64,000 nucleotides of DNA, taken from positions 248,001 to 312,000 of the forward strand of contig NZ_BSEV01000005.1 of the NCBI RefSeq assembly GCF_027922005.1. The letters are read 5' to 3'. Below the pieces are notes generated by a model, which searched no databases, was not told where the DNA came from, and saw only the letters and a list, made by a program, of their open reading frames with translations. Made by a program: the position numbers and the translations under genes. This document shows, in pieces, positions 42,925-52,337 of the stretch. The DNA comes from Streptosporangium carneum (GTDB taxonomy: Bacteria > Actinomycetota > Actinomycetes > Streptosporangiales > Streptosporangiaceae). The first letter of the stretch is position 1; the number at the start of each line of letters is the position of its first letter.

Positions 42925-44121
42925 CTACGACGCGTCCCAGGTGACGGGGAGCCGGTGCACGCCATAGATGATCATGTCGTCGCGGAACGGCACCTCCTCG
43001 AGGTCGACGGCCAGGCGGAGAGTGGGGAACCGGTCGAACAGCGCCGGATAACCGACCTGCATCTCGACGCGTGCCAGCTGCTGGCCCAGGCACTGGTGGA
43101 CGCCGTGGCCGAAGGCCAGATGCCCGCCGCCCGGCCTGAGCAGGTCGAGGATGTCGGGGTCGGCGAACCGGCTCGGGTCGCGGTTGGCCGCCGGAATCGA
43201 GACGGTCACCGTCTCACCGGCCCTGACCGGTCGCCCGTCCAGCTCGACGTCCTCGAGGGCCGTCCGGGTCGTGAAGGGGATCACGCTCAGGTAGCGCAGC
43301 AGTTCTTCGACGGCCTGGCCGGCCGCGTCCGGGCCGGCGCGCAGGACGGCGAGCTGGCCGGGGTGCTCCATCAGGACGAGGGCGCCCAGGGCGAGCATGT
43401 TGGCGGTGGTCTCGAACCCGGCGCCCAGCAGCACGAAGCCGATGCTGGTGAGCTCCTCGTCGGTGAGGTCGGCGCCGGTCAGGCCGCTGAGCAGGTCGTC
43501 GGTCGGCTCGGCGCGCTTGGCCAGCACCAGCTCGCGCATGAACCCCTGCATCGTGGTGTAGGCGGCGACCATCTCCTGCGGGGAGTTGTCCAGGCGCATC
43601 AGCGCCGCGGAATGGCGCTGGAAGTGCTCCCGGTCGGCGTAGGGCACCCCCAGCAGCTCACAGATCACCAGCGCGGGGATCGGCAGCGCGAACGACTGCA
43701 CCAGGTCCACCGGCGGGCCGTGCCGTTCCATGGCGTCCAGGTGCTCGGCGGTGATCTGCTGGACGCGCGCGGTGAGCCCGCGCATGCGCCGGACGGTGAA
43801 CTGGCCGGTGAGCAGGTGCCGGTAGCGGGTGTGGTCGGGCGGGTCCATCCGGCTGAAGACGCCCGGCGGCGCAGGCTGGGGCCCGCCGGTGAGGGCCGGT
43901 CGGGGGATCGGGAGGTGGTTGAGCTCGGCCCTGGCGCTGAAGCGGGGGTCGGCCAGGACCGCGCGGACGAGGGCGTGGCTGGTGACCAGCCATCCGGTAT
44001 GGCCGTCGGGGTAGGCCAGGGGGCTGACGGGGGCGCTCTCGCGGAGTCGCGCCAGCGCGGTGGGCGGGTCGAAGTGGTTGGGGCGTTGGGCGGGGATCGG
44101 CGCGGGGGTGGCGTTCGGCAT
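42925..44121 (-). CDS. Cytochrome P450
   Basis: A 398-residue bacterial class I P450. The I-helix oxygen-activation motif is GAGFETTAN, the K-helix ExxR lies in EELLRYL, and the heme loop is [15 protein letters not shown] with Cys as axial ligand near residue 348. ATG 44121 has AGAGGAGAG upstream. The substrate is unknown; the fold is close to CYP105/107-type hydroxylases. It follows a TetR gene on the same strand with a 77-bp gap. No ferredoxin gene is adjacent. Confidence 0.95.
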   Translation of the reverse strand: MPNATPAPIPAQRPNHFDPPTALARLRESAPVSPLAYPDGHTGWLVTSHALVRAVLADPRFSARAELNHLPIPRPALTGGPQPAPPGVFSRMDPPDHTRYRHLLTGQFTVRRMRGLTARVQQITAEHLDAMERHGPPVDLVQSFALPIPALVICELLGVPYADREHFQRHSAALMRLDNSPQEMVAAYTTMQGFMRELVLAKRAEPTDDLLSGLTGADLTDEELTSIGFVLLGAGFETTANMLALGALVLMEHPGQLAVLRAGPDAAGQAVEELLRYLSVIPFTTRTALEDVELDGRPVRAGETVTVSIPAANRDPSRFADPDILDLLRPGGGHLAFGHGVHQCLGQQLARVEMQVGYPALFDRFPTLRLAVDLEEVPFRDDMIIYGVHRLPVTWDAS

Positions 44122-44198
44122 GGAGATCTCTCCTCTGATCGGATTCGCTTCCCGCGGGTGGGGCGCGCCAGGCCGTGCCCGCGGGTCGCCTAGGCTGG

Positions 44199-44906
44199 TC
44201 AGCCCGGCTCTGAGGTGCGCTGGTAGCCGTAGATCCACTCGCGGTAGGGCGGGACCACGTCCTCGATGACGCCCAGGAGCTCCGCGGCCGCCGTGGCCAG
44301 GACCTGAGGATCCGGCGGGACCGCGGGCTCGAAGGCGGTCCGGACGACGTGCGCGAGCGAGTCGGCCCTCGCCCGTACCTCCAGCCTGGCGGACGCGGGG
44401 TCCAGGGTGTCGAGGAGCATGAAGCCGCTGTTCGTCGCGCTCAACGCGTACGTCAGGTTCGGCACGTCGTCACGGAACAGGCCGTGGCGGGTCAGCACGT
44501 CGAAGAGCCTGGCACTGGCGAGCAGCTCGTGGCCGCGCATGGCGCTGTCGGTCATCCTGGCCTGCAGCCGTTCCAGGTCGCCGTTGAACATGGCGCGCAG
44601 CACAGGAGTGTCGTGGACGATCAGGAACGACGCGGCCATCAGGCGATGCGGCAGGACCGTGGCCGGGTCCCGGCGCAGCTCGTCGGTGAGCCTGCCGATG
44701 TAGGCGATGGACTCGCGCAGGAGCAGGGCTTCGAAGAGCTGCTGCTTGGTGGGCCAGTGCAGGTAGACCGTGCCCTTGCCGATCCCGACCCGCTGCGCGA
44801 TGTCCTCGACCGTGACCTTCCGGTAACCGAGGCGCACGAGCAGGTCGGCCGCGGCGTCGAGGATCCGGTCCGCGCGGTCGGGGTCCTGTCTCGGTCGTCC
44901 TGGCAC
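44199..44906 (-). CDS. TetR family transcriptional regulator
   Basis: A 235-residue repressor with an HTH at about residues 10-58 ([43 protein letters not shown]). GTG 44906 has GGGAG six to seven bases upstream and gives the usual N-terminus. It is co-directional with the P450 gene and likely regulates it. An imperfect palindrome upstream (44927-44949) is the probable autoregulatory site. Confidence 0.92.
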   Translation of the reverse strand: MPGRPRQDPDRADRILDAAADLLVRLGYRKVTVEDIAQRVGIGKGTVYLHWPTKQQLFEALLLRESIAYIGRLTDELRRDPATVLPHRLMAASFLIVHDTPVLRAMFNGDLERLQARMTDSAMRGHELLASARLFDVLTRHGLFRDDVPNLTYALSATNSGFMLLDTLDPASARLEVRARADSLAHVVRTAFEPAVPPDPQVLATAAAELLGVIEDVVPPYREWIYGYQRTSEPG

Positions 44907-44926
44907 CGTACGCTCCCATGACTTTC

Positions 44927-44949
44927 TGACCAATTACGAAATTTAGTCA
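44927..44949. promoter_or_regulatory. Imperfect palindrome upstream of the TetR-P450 pair
   Basis: TGACCAATTA-CGA-AATTTAGTCA has 10-bp arms matching at seven positions, in the AT-rich promoter region 20 bp upstream of the TetR start. Confidence 0.5.
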
Positions 44950-45017
44950 ACAAGTCAGACCGTACTCCGCGCCCGGGGGCCGCACAACCCCCGCGGGGCG
45001 GGCCGTACGCTCTGGGC

Positions 45018-45908
45018 ATGAAGATCGCCATGATCGGCCTCGGGGACATCGCGCAGAAGGCCTACCTGCCGGTGCTCGCCGCCACGCCGGGCCTCGACCT
45101 GCACCTGTGCACCCGCGACCGCGCCACCCTCGGTCGTCTCGGCGAGACCTACCGGATCGAGCGCCGCCTCACCTCGGTCGACGAGGTGATCGACGCCGGG
45201 GTCGAGGCCGCCTTCGTGCACGCGGCGACCGAGGCCCACGCGGAGATCGTCGAACCTCTGCTCGGCGCCGGCGTCCACGTCTACCTGGACAAGCCGATCG
45301 CCTACACGCTGGCCGACTCCGAACGCCTGGTACGGCTGGCCCGCGAGAGGGACCTGTCGCTGTTCGTCGGCTTCAACCGCCGCAGGGCGCCGTCGTACGC
45401 GGCCCTGCTCGACCTGCCCCGCCACCTGGTGATGATGGAGAAGAACCGGAGGAACCTCCTGGAGGACCCGCGCACCACCGTCTTCGACGACTTCATCCAC
45501 GTCGTGGACACCCTGAGGTTCCTGGCGCCCGGGCGGGTCGAGCACACCGGGGTCCGGGCGAGGGTCAGGGACGGTCTGCTCGAACACGTGACGCTCGAGC
45601 TGTCCGGGGACGGCTTCACCGCGTTCGGGATCATGAGCAGGGTGAGCGGCGCCGCGGAGGAGACCGTCGAGGTGATGGGCGGGGGAGTCAAGCGGCGGGT
45701 GGTCAACCTCGCCGACGTGGTCGACCAGGCGGGCGCGGAGACGCTGACCCGCCGCGGCGACTGGACCCCCGTCTCCCGGCAGCGCGGCATCGAGGGGGCC
45801 TGCCTGGAGTTCCTCGGCGCGGTCCGCTCGGGAACGCGCGTCGACGCGGAGGACGCCCTGGTCACCCACGCCCTCTGCGAGGACATCGTGACCGCGTGCG
45901 CGGGCTGA
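45018..45908 (+). CDS. Gfo/Idh/MocA family oxidoreductase
   Basis: NAD(P)-dependent oxidoreductase of 296 residues. Rossmann motif GLGDIAQKAYLP at residues 7-18, the family DKP motif (LDKPIAYT, in place of EKP) near residue 93, and a C-terminal alpha/beta domain with DDFIHVVDTLRFL. A TACGCT -10-like box ends six bases before ATG 45018, so the mRNA may be leaderless. The substrate is unknown; sugars, inositols and biliverdin are known for the family. Confidence 0.92.
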   Translation: MKIAMIGLGDIAQKAYLPVLAATPGLDLHLCTRDRATLGRLGETYRIERRLTSVDEVIDAGVEAAFVHAATEAHAEIVEPLLGAGVHVYLDKPIAYTLADSERLVRLARERDLSLFVGFNRRRAPSYAALLDLPRHLVMMEKNRRNLLEDPRTTVFDDFIHVVDTLRFLAPGRVEHTGVRARVRDGLLEHVTLELSGDGFTAFGIMSRVSGAAEETVEVMGGGVKRRVVNLADVVDQAGAETLTRRGDWTPVSRQRGIEGACLEFLGAVRSGTRVDAEDALVTHALCEDIVTACAG

Positions 45909-45910
45909 GC

Positions 45911-45983
45911 GCTCAGGAGGCGGGAACCGGGGAGCCGCTCAGGGGGCGGGAACCGGGGAGCCGCTCAGGGGGCGGGAACCGGG
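45911..45983 (+). repeat. 26-bp tandem repeat after the oxidoreductase gene
   Basis: Units starting at 45911, 45937 and 45963 share GCTCAGG-GGCGGGAACCGGGG-AGCC; about 2.8 copies, with a diverged fourth near 46033. They lie in the intergenic gap before the terminator. Confidence 0.88.
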
Positions 45984-46087
45984 GCCGCCGGACGGGCTCA
46001 GGCCGCTTCTGGTCGTGAGCCGAGCGCTCCGGGTCAGGGAGGCGGGAACCGGACGGGCTCGGGCCGCTCCCGGTCGTGAACGGAAAA

Positions 46088-46126
46088 GTCCCGCGCCGCG
46101 CACCCCGGCGGTACGCGACGCGGGAC
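46088..46126. terminator. Terminator hairpin between convergent genes
   Basis: GTCCCGCG and CGCGGGAC form a perfect 8-bp stem closing a GC-rich loop, between the oxidoreductase (rightward) and the formamidase (leftward) genes. Confidence 0.65.
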
Positions 46127-46151
46127 GCCTTCCCCGCGCGGGCCCCCGCCG

Positions 46152-47162
46152 TCAGCGCTGGGCGAGGTATTGCCGGCCCAGGGCGCGCAGGCGCTCGTGG
46201 GCCGACTCGTAGACGCCGGACCCGCCCAGATATGCCTTGGGGAGCTTGGCGACCATCGTGTAGTTGCTGTCGCAGACGTTGCCGACCGGGGCCTCGCCGA
46301 TCTGGCTGACCAGCTGGTAGGCGTCCAGGGTCTCCAGGCCGGTGACCTCGGAGGTCCAGGTCACCAGGTCGTGCTGGCTGATCCGGTAGGCGTCCTCGAG
46401 CGGACGGGCGGAGCCGGTCGACATCAGGCTGTGGTCGTCCTCCAGGCGCGGCCACGGGGTGGCGACGCCCTTGATCAGCTCGACCGCGACCACGGTGTTC
46501 ATCGCCGCCTCGATGGCGGTGCCGCACACCTCGCCGTGGCCCTGGCGGGCGTGCCCGTCGCCGACCGCGAACAGCGCGCCCTCGACGTTGACCCCGAGGT
46601 AGACGGTCACGCCCGCGCGCAGCTCGGGGGTGTCCATGTTGCCGCCGTGGGCGTCCGGGGTGATCGTCATCCGGGCCTCGGACGCGCCGGGCGCGACGCC
46701 GACCGTGCCGTGCATCGGGTCGAGCGGCAGCTCGACCGTGAAGTCGCTCTTGCGGGCGTGGTAACGGGCCACCCCCGCCTCGACGTCGATGTCGTAGTGC
46801 CAGACGACCTCGTCGAGCGGCGGGGTGAGCATGGCGGTGGTGTGCGTGCCGGTCAGCGCTCCGAAGTGCGGGAACGTGGCCGACACCGCCCAGTCCCTGG
46901 CGGGCTCGATGGTGACGAAGTGCAGTGCGAGCGTGTCGCCAGGCTCGGCGCCCTCGACGTGGAAGGGGCCGGTGACGGGGTTCAGGTAGGGGAACTCGCA
47001 GACCTGCGAGGGCAGGTCGTCGACGGAGCGGACCCGGCCGCCGAAGCAGTCCTCGGTGTACATCTCGACGATGGCGCCGGGTTCGATCCTGGCGACGGCG
47101 GGCCTGCCGCCGAAGGTGTAGCTGAGATCCTCGGGAGAGGGCCTGTAGGAGAAGACGTTCAC
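46152..47162 (-). CDS. fmdA: Acetamidase/formamidase
   Basis: Hydrolyses formamide or short aliphatic amides to ammonia and the acid; 336 residues. The FmdA_AmdA family blocks are present: VEGAEPGDTLALHFVTIEPARDWA (split here by family convention), PDAHGGNMDTPEL with the metal-binding His/Asp, VGDGHARQGHGEVCGTAIE and GTHTTAM. GTG 47162 overlaps the stop of a 29-codon ORF as GTGA. With the permease and AmiC-like sensor upstream on the same strand it forms an amide-utilisation operon. Confidence 0.93.
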   Translation of the reverse strand: MNVFSYRPSPEDLSYTFGGRPAVARIEPGAIVEMYTEDCFGGRVRSVDDLPSQVCEFPYLNPVTGPFHVEGAEPGDTLALHFVTIEPARDWAVSATFPHFGALTGTHTTAMLTPPLDEVVWHYDIDVEAGVARYHARKSDFTVELPLDPMHGTVGVAPGASEARMTITPDAHGGNMDTPELRAGVTVYLGVNVEGALFAVGDGHARQGHGEVCGTAIEAAMNTVVAVELIKGVATPWPRLEDDHSLMSTGSARPLEDAYRISQHDLVTWTSEVTGLETLDAYQLVSQIGEAPVGNVCDSNYTMVAKLPKAYLGGSGVYESAHERLRALGRQYLAQR

Positions 47163-47248
47163 CGCACACCCGCCCGGCTGAGGTTCGTTACCGCGTTGAG
47201 GAGGGCAGAGGCGAAGCCCTCTTCCACCTCAAGAAAGATTTCGAACAT
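47159..47248 (-). CDS. Small ORF (29 aa) coupled to the formamidase gene
   Basis: ATG 47248 preceded by AAGGA opens 29 codons (MFEIFLEVEEGFASALLNAV, then TNLSRAGVR) and ends in a GTGA overlap with fmdA. The peptide is amphipathic and acidic at its N-terminus. Its position suggests a leader that couples fmdA translation, or a real small protein. No family is known to me. Confidence 0.5.
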   Translation of the reverse strand: MFEIFLEVEEGFASALLNAVTNLSRAGVR

Positions 47249-47322
47249 GTGGTCTGTCCTTGCGTGATCGAAAGGGGGTTGCGGGGGGTGTGCGGCAGGT
47301 CGTCGGTCAGGACGCCGAGGCG

Positions 47323-48717
47323 TTACTTGATGGGGCCGTCGTGCGACTCGCCCAGGGCGGCCAGCAGGGGGCGGCGGCCGTAGGCGAAGAAGGTGGCGAG
47401 CACGAGCACGCCGATGGCGAGCCAGACGATGCCCACAAGCTGGGCGGCGATGCTGGCGTTGATCACCACGTAGACCAGGATCCCGAAGCCGATCAGGGGG
47501 GCGAACAGGTGCCGCCACCAGGCGCGGCTGCCGCTGCGGAAGACGTAGTGGACGATCACCGACAGGTGCAGCGCGAGGAAGGCGGTCATCGCGCCGAAGT
47601 TGACCAGGCCGCTGATCAGTGCGACGCCGTCCTCACGGTCGGCCAGGAAGAGGCCGACGGCCAGGGAGACGAGGGCCACGAGGATGGTGGCGTTGACCGG
47701 CACCTTGGTCTTCGGGTGGATCTTGGCGAGGAAGGCGGGCAGCTGGCGGTCACGGGCCATCGCGTACAGCAGACGCGAGGTGGCGGCCTGGGCGACCAGC
47801 GAGTTGGCGAAGCCCCAGGCGATGGCGGTGGCGACGGCGGTCAGGATGCTCAGCCAGTGACCGCCCGCGAACTCGGCCATGTCGTAGAACGCGGTGCCCG
47901 CCGGGTCGCCGGTGTTCAGCAGCTGGCTGCGGTTGGGGGTGAGCAGCGCGCCGATCCAGGTCTGCACGATGAACAGCGCGCCCGCCAGGCCCAGCGCCGC
48001 GATCATCGAGCGGCCGATCTTACGGCTGTCGACCTTGCTCTCCTCGGCCAGCATGGAGATGCCGTCGAAGCCGAGGAAGGAGAGGACCGCGACGGAGACC
48101 GCGCCGAAGGCCAGTGGCCAGGAGAACGTGTCCGGGTTGAACAAGGGAGTCAGCGCGCCCGTCTGGGCCTTGCCCTGGAGCAGCGCGAACAGGCCGATGA
48201 GGATGAAGATCGCCAGCACGATGAGCTCGCCGATCAGCATGATCCGGGTGATCTTCGCCGTCATCTGGATGCCCAGGTAGTTGACGACCGTGTTGAGGAC
48301 CACGAACACGATCAGCCATCCCCACACCGGCAGGGGGATGAACGAGGCCATCGCCAGGCTCGCGATGAGGTAGAGCAGGGCGGGCACCAGCACGTAGTCG
48401 AGCAGCATCGCCCAACCGGCCAGGAAGCCGACGGGGCCGACGATGCCCCGGCCCGCGTAGGTGTAGACCGACCCGGCCATCGGGAAGGCCCTGGCCATCT
48501 GCGCGTACGAGAACGCGGTGAAGGCCATCGCGACCATGCCGATGATGTACGCGAGTGCGACCATGCCACCGGACGCCTGGAAGACGCTGCCGAAGATGCC
48601 GAACGGCGCGATCGGAACCATGAAGATCAGGCCGTAGATGAGCAGGTCGTTGAAGCTGAGGGACCTTCGAAGCTCTTGCCTGTAGCCGAACTGTTCCAGG
48701 GAGGGGTCAGTGGTCAT
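47323..48717 (-). CDS. APC family amino acid/amide permease
   Basis: A 464-residue transporter with about 12 membrane helices. The N-terminal FNDLLIYGLIFMVPIAPFGIF stretch and SFLGFDGISMLAEES in helix 6-7 mark the APC/YhdG type. It is encoded between an AmiC-like sensor and a formamidase, so an amide, urea-like compound or amino acid is its likely substrate. ATG 48717 lies 80 bp after the AmiC-like stop. Confidence 0.93.
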   Translation of the reverse strand: MTTDPSLEQFGYRQELRRSLSFNDLLIYGLIFMVPIAPFGIFGSVFQASGGMVALAYIIGMVAMAFTAFSYAQMARAFPMAGSVYTYAGRGIVGPVGFLAGWAMLLDYVLVPALLYLIASLAMASFIPLPVWGWLIVFVVLNTVVNYLGIQMTAKITRIMLIGELIVLAIFILIGLFALLQGKAQTGALTPLFNPDTFSWPLAFGAVSVAVLSFLGFDGISMLAEESKVDSRKIGRSMIAALGLAGALFIVQTWIGALLTPNRSQLLNTGDPAGTAFYDMAEFAGGHWLSILTAVATAIAWGFANSLVAQAATSRLLYAMARDRQLPAFLAKIHPKTKVPVNATILVALVSLAVGLFLADREDGVALISGLVNFGAMTAFLALHLSVIVHYVFRSGSRAWWRHLFAPLIGFGILVYVVINASIAAQLVGIVWLAIGVLVLATFFAYGRRPLLAALGESHDGPIK

Positions 48718-48797
48718 GGAACAACTCCTAGAAGAGGATGTGCAGGCGTCACTTTAGGACGAATCCTTGAAAAGGAAAAGTTTGCAGGGGAAAGTTG

Positions 48798-49886
48798 TTA
48801 ACGTACGATGTCGAAGTCGAGACCGTCCGCTCTGCCGATGTGGGCCCCGCGCCTCACTCCGTGGTCCTGGAGTGTCAGCCGCCCACGCGCGGTGACGATC
48901 GAAGTGCCGTCGGCGATCGCGTCGACCGCGGGCACATAGAGCGTCCCCGCGCGCCTCGCGAGCGCGGCAAGCATTAACACCGCCTCGTAACAACCCTGGC
49001 CGTGCCCGTTGAGCATCGGCGCGTTTGATCCGAAGCGACGAGTGTAACGTTCCCCAAGACTGAGGCTGTCGTCGGTCACCAGACTGGAAAAATAGCCCAT
49101 CGCGCCGTAAAGCTCGCCGGTGTCGTCCCCGCCGATGCTGAGCAGGCCGTGCTCCTCCAGCGCGCCGCAGAGGCGGGGATAGCCCAGGCCCGCCGCGGCG
49201 AAGGCGCGGTTGAAGTTGACGAGGTCGCTGCCGATCAGGCTGAGCAGCACGGCGTCCGGCCTGCTGGCCACCATCTGCTCCAGGATGGCGCCCAGGTCGT
49301 GGTTGCCGCAGGGGACGTACAGGTCGCCGACCACCGTCGCGCCTCGGGCGGCGAGATGGCGGCGGGCGGCCCCGTGGACCAGGCGGGGCCAGACGTAGTC
49401 GTTGCCCAGCAGGAACCATCTTCGGGCGCGGCGCAGCTCGATCAGCCAGTCGAGTCCCGGCTTGAGCTGGTGGTCGGGCGTCTCGCCCAGGAAGTAGACC
49501 CCGGGAGCGCGGCCGCCCCCCTCGTACGGCGGGGCGTAGACGAACGGCGTCCGCCCCGCCAGCGCCCGCACGATCGCGATCCGGACGTCGCTGCCGCAGG
49601 TGCCGATCACCGCGTCGACCACGCCGCTGCGCGCGAGCTCCCCGACCTCGGCCGCCACCTGTTCCGCCGGGCGGCCCCCGTCGACGAGGACCAGCTCGAT
49701 CGGCCTGCCCAGCATGCCGCCCGCGAGGTTCACCTCGTCGGCGGCGAGCACCGCGCAGTTGATGGCGCACGGCCCGACGAGCCCGAGCACCCCGGAGACG
49801 GGCACCACGAGTCCGACGCGCAGGGTCACCCCCTGGAGCAGCTGCGCTTCCAAGGGCTCGATGACGGATGTGATGGCTTCTGCCAC
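48798..49886 (-). CDS. AmiC-like periplasmic-binding-fold amide sensor (cytoplasmic)
   Basis: A 362-residue type I periplasmic-binding-fold protein of the AmiC/UrtA/LivJ group: RVGLVVPVSGVLGLVGP, ADEVNLAGGMLGRPIELV, GNDYVWPRL and YEAVLML. There is no signal peptide or lipobox, and no ABC permease is nearby. In Pseudomonas AmiC senses short amides in the cytoplasm and controls the amidase operon, and the context here (permease, formamidase) is the same. GTG 49886 is the annotated start; AGGAGG lies 12 bp upstream. The divergent neighbour is a MarR gene. Confidence 0.85.
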   Translation of the reverse strand: MAEAITSVIEPLEAQLLQGVTLRVGLVVPVSGVLGLVGPCAINCAVLAADEVNLAGGMLGRPIELVLVDGGRPAEQVAAEVGELARSGVVDAVIGTCGSDVRIAIVRALAGRTPFVYAPPYEGGGRAPGVYFLGETPDHQLKPGLDWLIELRRARRWFLLGNDYVWPRLVHGAARRHLAARGATVVGDLYVPCGNHDLGAILEQMVASRPDAVLLSLIGSDLVNFNRAFAAAGLGYPRLCGALEEHGLLSIGGDDTGELYGAMGYFSSLVTDDSLSLGERYTRRFGSNAPMLNGHGQGCYEAVLMLAALARRAGTLYVPAVDAIADGTSIVTARGRLTLQDHGVRRGAHIGRADGLDFDIVR

Positions 49887-49960
49887 ATCGCCGAGTATCC
49901 TCCTAAAATGACGGGTATGGCATGTCCGTTACTCAGCTGGGATACAGACGGGAGGTTCAC

Positions 49961-50473
49961 ATGGTGACGACCGGGCTGGGATCCTCGCTCGCCTACCTGC
50001 TCAGCCGGGCTGAGCGTAGTGTCAACCGAGGACTCGCCGCCGCGCTCACCGCGGAGGACGTCAGCGTCGAGCAGTGGCGCATCCTGCGCGCGCTCGCCGA
50101 CGACCGCGGCCACTCGATGGGGGATCTGGCCGAGGCCGTCCTGATGCCGCATCCGACGCTCACCAAGGCGATCGACCGGCTCATCGACCGCGCGTTCGTC
50201 TACCGCGGGCACGACCCGGTCGACCGCCGCAAGGTCGCCGTCTTCCTCGCCGACCGGGGAGCCGAGCTGCTCGACCGGGTCGAGGGCGCGGTGGCCGGAC
50301 ATCACCGGATGATCGAGGCCGCGTTCGGCACGGAACGCACCGAGCAGCTCATGCACGACCTGGAGCGCCTGGTCAGGGCGCTGGACGCGCCGCCCGCCGA
50401 GAGGCCTTCCGACACGCCCTTGCACAGGATCGCAGGGCGCGACGGCGAGGCGGTTCCCGCGCTGCGTTCCTGA
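49961..50473 (+). CDS. MarR family transcriptional regulator
   Basis: A 170-residue winged-helix regulator. Recognition region HSMGDLAEAVLMPHPTLTKAIDRLIDRAFVYR and wing DPVDRRKVAVFLADRG are typical. ATG 49961 has GGGAGG upstream. It is divergent from the amide operon, which it probably controls. AmiR-type antiterminator genes are absent. Confidence 0.93.
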   Translation: MVTTGLGSSLAYLLSRAERSVNRGLAAALTAEDVSVEQWRILRALADDRGHSMGDLAEAVLMPHPTLTKAIDRLIDRAFVYRGHDPVDRRKVAVFLADRGAELLDRVEGAVAGHHRMIEAAFGTERTEQLMHDLERLVRALDAPPAERPSDTPLHRIAGRDGEAVPALRS

Positions 50474-50659
50474 AACCGCGCCTGGGACGCCTTCGAGGCG
50501 GGCCGCGTGCCGGAACGCCTCAGGGGCCGTGTCCCCGAGTGTCCACGAGTGTTCCCGTGTTGTTCCCGAGTCCTTCCGGGAGTGTTCTCGAGGGCTTCCG
50601 GAAGTGTTCCCGGGGGTTCCGAGGTTTTCGCGTTTCCCGAGAGGCGCTCCGCGCCGTAC

Positions 50660-50688
50660 GGCCCGACCCCCGACGGGGGCCGGGCCTT
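50660..50688. terminator. Terminator hairpin between MarR and dehydrogenase genes
   Basis: GGCCCG-A-CCCCC and GGGGG-C-CGGGCC pair with one mismatch around a short loop, followed by TT. It serves two convergent genes. Confidence 0.7.
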
Positions 50689-50710
50689 CCTGGTGAGCGG
50701 GGGCGGGACG

Positions 50711-52078
50711 TCAGAGACGCAGGCCCCTCGCCCTGTGGGACTCGGCGACCCGGCCGACGCCGACCGCCAGGGCGGCCTGGCGCAGGGTGATCCCGCGTTC
50801 CGCGGACACCGCCGCGACCGTGTCGAAGCACCCCTCCACGAGGTCGCGCAGCCCCGTGACCGCCTCGTTCGCGGCCCACGGGGCGGAGGTCCGCGGATGC
50901 GCGACCCACGGACGGGAGCGCCGATCCGCCGGCGTCGACCACGCCGTCGGCCGCGCCGCCGGCCACCGGTCGTCCGAGAGGGCGACCGCGTCGCCCAGGC
51001 CCGCCAGGACGTCCGGCACCACCGTGGTCCCGGCGTCCGCCAGAACCAGGTCCGCCTCAGGCGTGGTCGGGCCGTCCACGGCCTCCACGACCAGGCGCGC
51101 CCTGATCCGGGAGGCGTTCCCCGCCGTGATCGCGCCCATCCCGGCCGCGGGGACGAGCACGTCGACGTCGAGTTCGAGCAGTTCCTCCGGGGACAGGGCG
51201 TCCGCGCCGCGGTAGCCGCGCACGCCGCCGCTCTCCGCGGCCCATGCCCGCAGATCCGCCACGTCCAGCCCCGAGCGGTCGAGCACCGCGTCGGTGGCGT
51301 CCGAGACCGCGACCACGCGGCAGCCCTCGCCTGCCAGGTACAGCGCGGCCAGGGAGCCGACCTCGCCGAAACCGTGCACCGCGACGGTGCGGCCCTCGGG
51401 CGAGCCGCCGGGCAGCGTCCCCAGCGCCCTCAGCGCGGTGACGCACACGCCGAGGGAGGACGCCGAGGCCCGGTTCCGCGCGTCGCCGGACGGGGCGGGG
51501 CCGCCGGACGCCACGCCAGGCGGGGGGTAGCCCGCCCGCGCGGAGCAGCTGTCGGCGATCCAGGCCGAGATCCAGGCGGTGGTCCGTTCGTCCGCGCCCG
51601 AGTCGGGGGAGGGGACGTCCCGCTCAGGGCCGATGATCGGCATGATCTCGTTGACGTAGCGGCGTGTCACCCGCTCCAGCTCCCTGGCGTCCAGCGAGGC
51701 GGGGTCGACGCGGACGCCGCCTCTGGCGCCGCCGTACGGGAGGCCGGCCAGCGCGCACTTCCAGGTCGTCAGCATGGCCAGCGCGGTGACCTCGTGGACG
51801 TCGGCGGAGGGGGTGAACCGTATCCCGCCCCTGGCGGGGCCGAGAGTAGTGTTGTGCTCGACTCGGAAGCCTTGGACGATCTCCGTCCGGCCGTCCCGGC
51901 GGACCGGCACCGAGACGGTGAGCGAGCGTCTGGGGGTGGCGAGCATCGTGCGCAGGCCGTCGTCCAGGCCGAGCAGCTCGGCTGTCTCGTCGAGCTGGGA
52001 CAGAGCGGCGTCGAGGGCCTGGCGGCCCGGGACGACGAGGGCGGTCGCCGGCGTCTTTGACGGCACCGTGAGGGTCAT
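50711..52078 (-). CDS. Glu/Leu/Phe/Val dehydrogenase family protein with altered active site
   Basis: A 455-residue amino-acid dehydrogenase homologue. The N-terminal substrate domain has FRVEHNTTLGPARGGIRF, the TTWKCALAGLP lysine and RYVNEIMPIIGPERDVPSPD; the NAD domain has VHGFGEVGSLAALYL. The family signature GGAKGG reads GGARGG here (AGA codon at 51722-51724), so the catalytic lysine is replaced. The usual TGKP...GR-ATGRG block is replaced by an ASGGPAPSGDARNRAS-type sequence, and the C-terminal SYFEWVQN block by a Pro/Arg-rich insertion. It may be a regulatory or repurposed paralogue. Confidence 0.88.
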   Translation of the reverse strand: MTLTVPSKTPATALVVPGRQALDAALSQLDETAELLGLDDGLRTMLATPRRSLTVSVPVRRDGRTEIVQGFRVEHNTTLGPARGGIRFTPSADVHEVTALAMLTTWKCALAGLPYGGARGGVRVDPASLDARELERVTRRYVNEIMPIIGPERDVPSPDSGADERTTAWISAWIADSCSARAGYPPPGVASGGPAPSGDARNRASASSLGVCVTALRALGTLPGGSPEGRTVAVHGFGEVGSLAALYLAGEGCRVVAVSDATDAVLDRSGLDVADLRAWAAESGGVRGYRGADALSPEELLELDVDVLVPAAGMGAITAGNASRIRARLVVEAVDGPTTPEADLVLADAGTTVVPDVLAGLGDAVALSDDRWPAARPTAWSTPADRRSRPWVAHPRTSAPWAANEAVTGLRDLVEGCFDTVAAVSAERGITLRQAALAVGVGRVAESHRARGLRL

Positions 52079-52337
52079 GAGGAGAAGCCTCCATCCGGTG
52101 AGCGGAGCGCCATTGCTCCACTCGTGGTGGTTCGTGATGATCAGACTAGTTATGGGGCTTTTGCCGTGCCAAGCCGACAATGTTGCGGTCTGATGACCGT
52201 TTTTTGTGTATTTCCCTACTTTGGCGTGATCCGTTGTTAGCCGTGCGAGCTGCCGGGCACTGTGGGGAAGACACACCGACATGGCAGGCTCCCCGTAGGG
52301 CGTCTGCCGTTTTGCAGTGGTTGAGGAGATGAACGAC

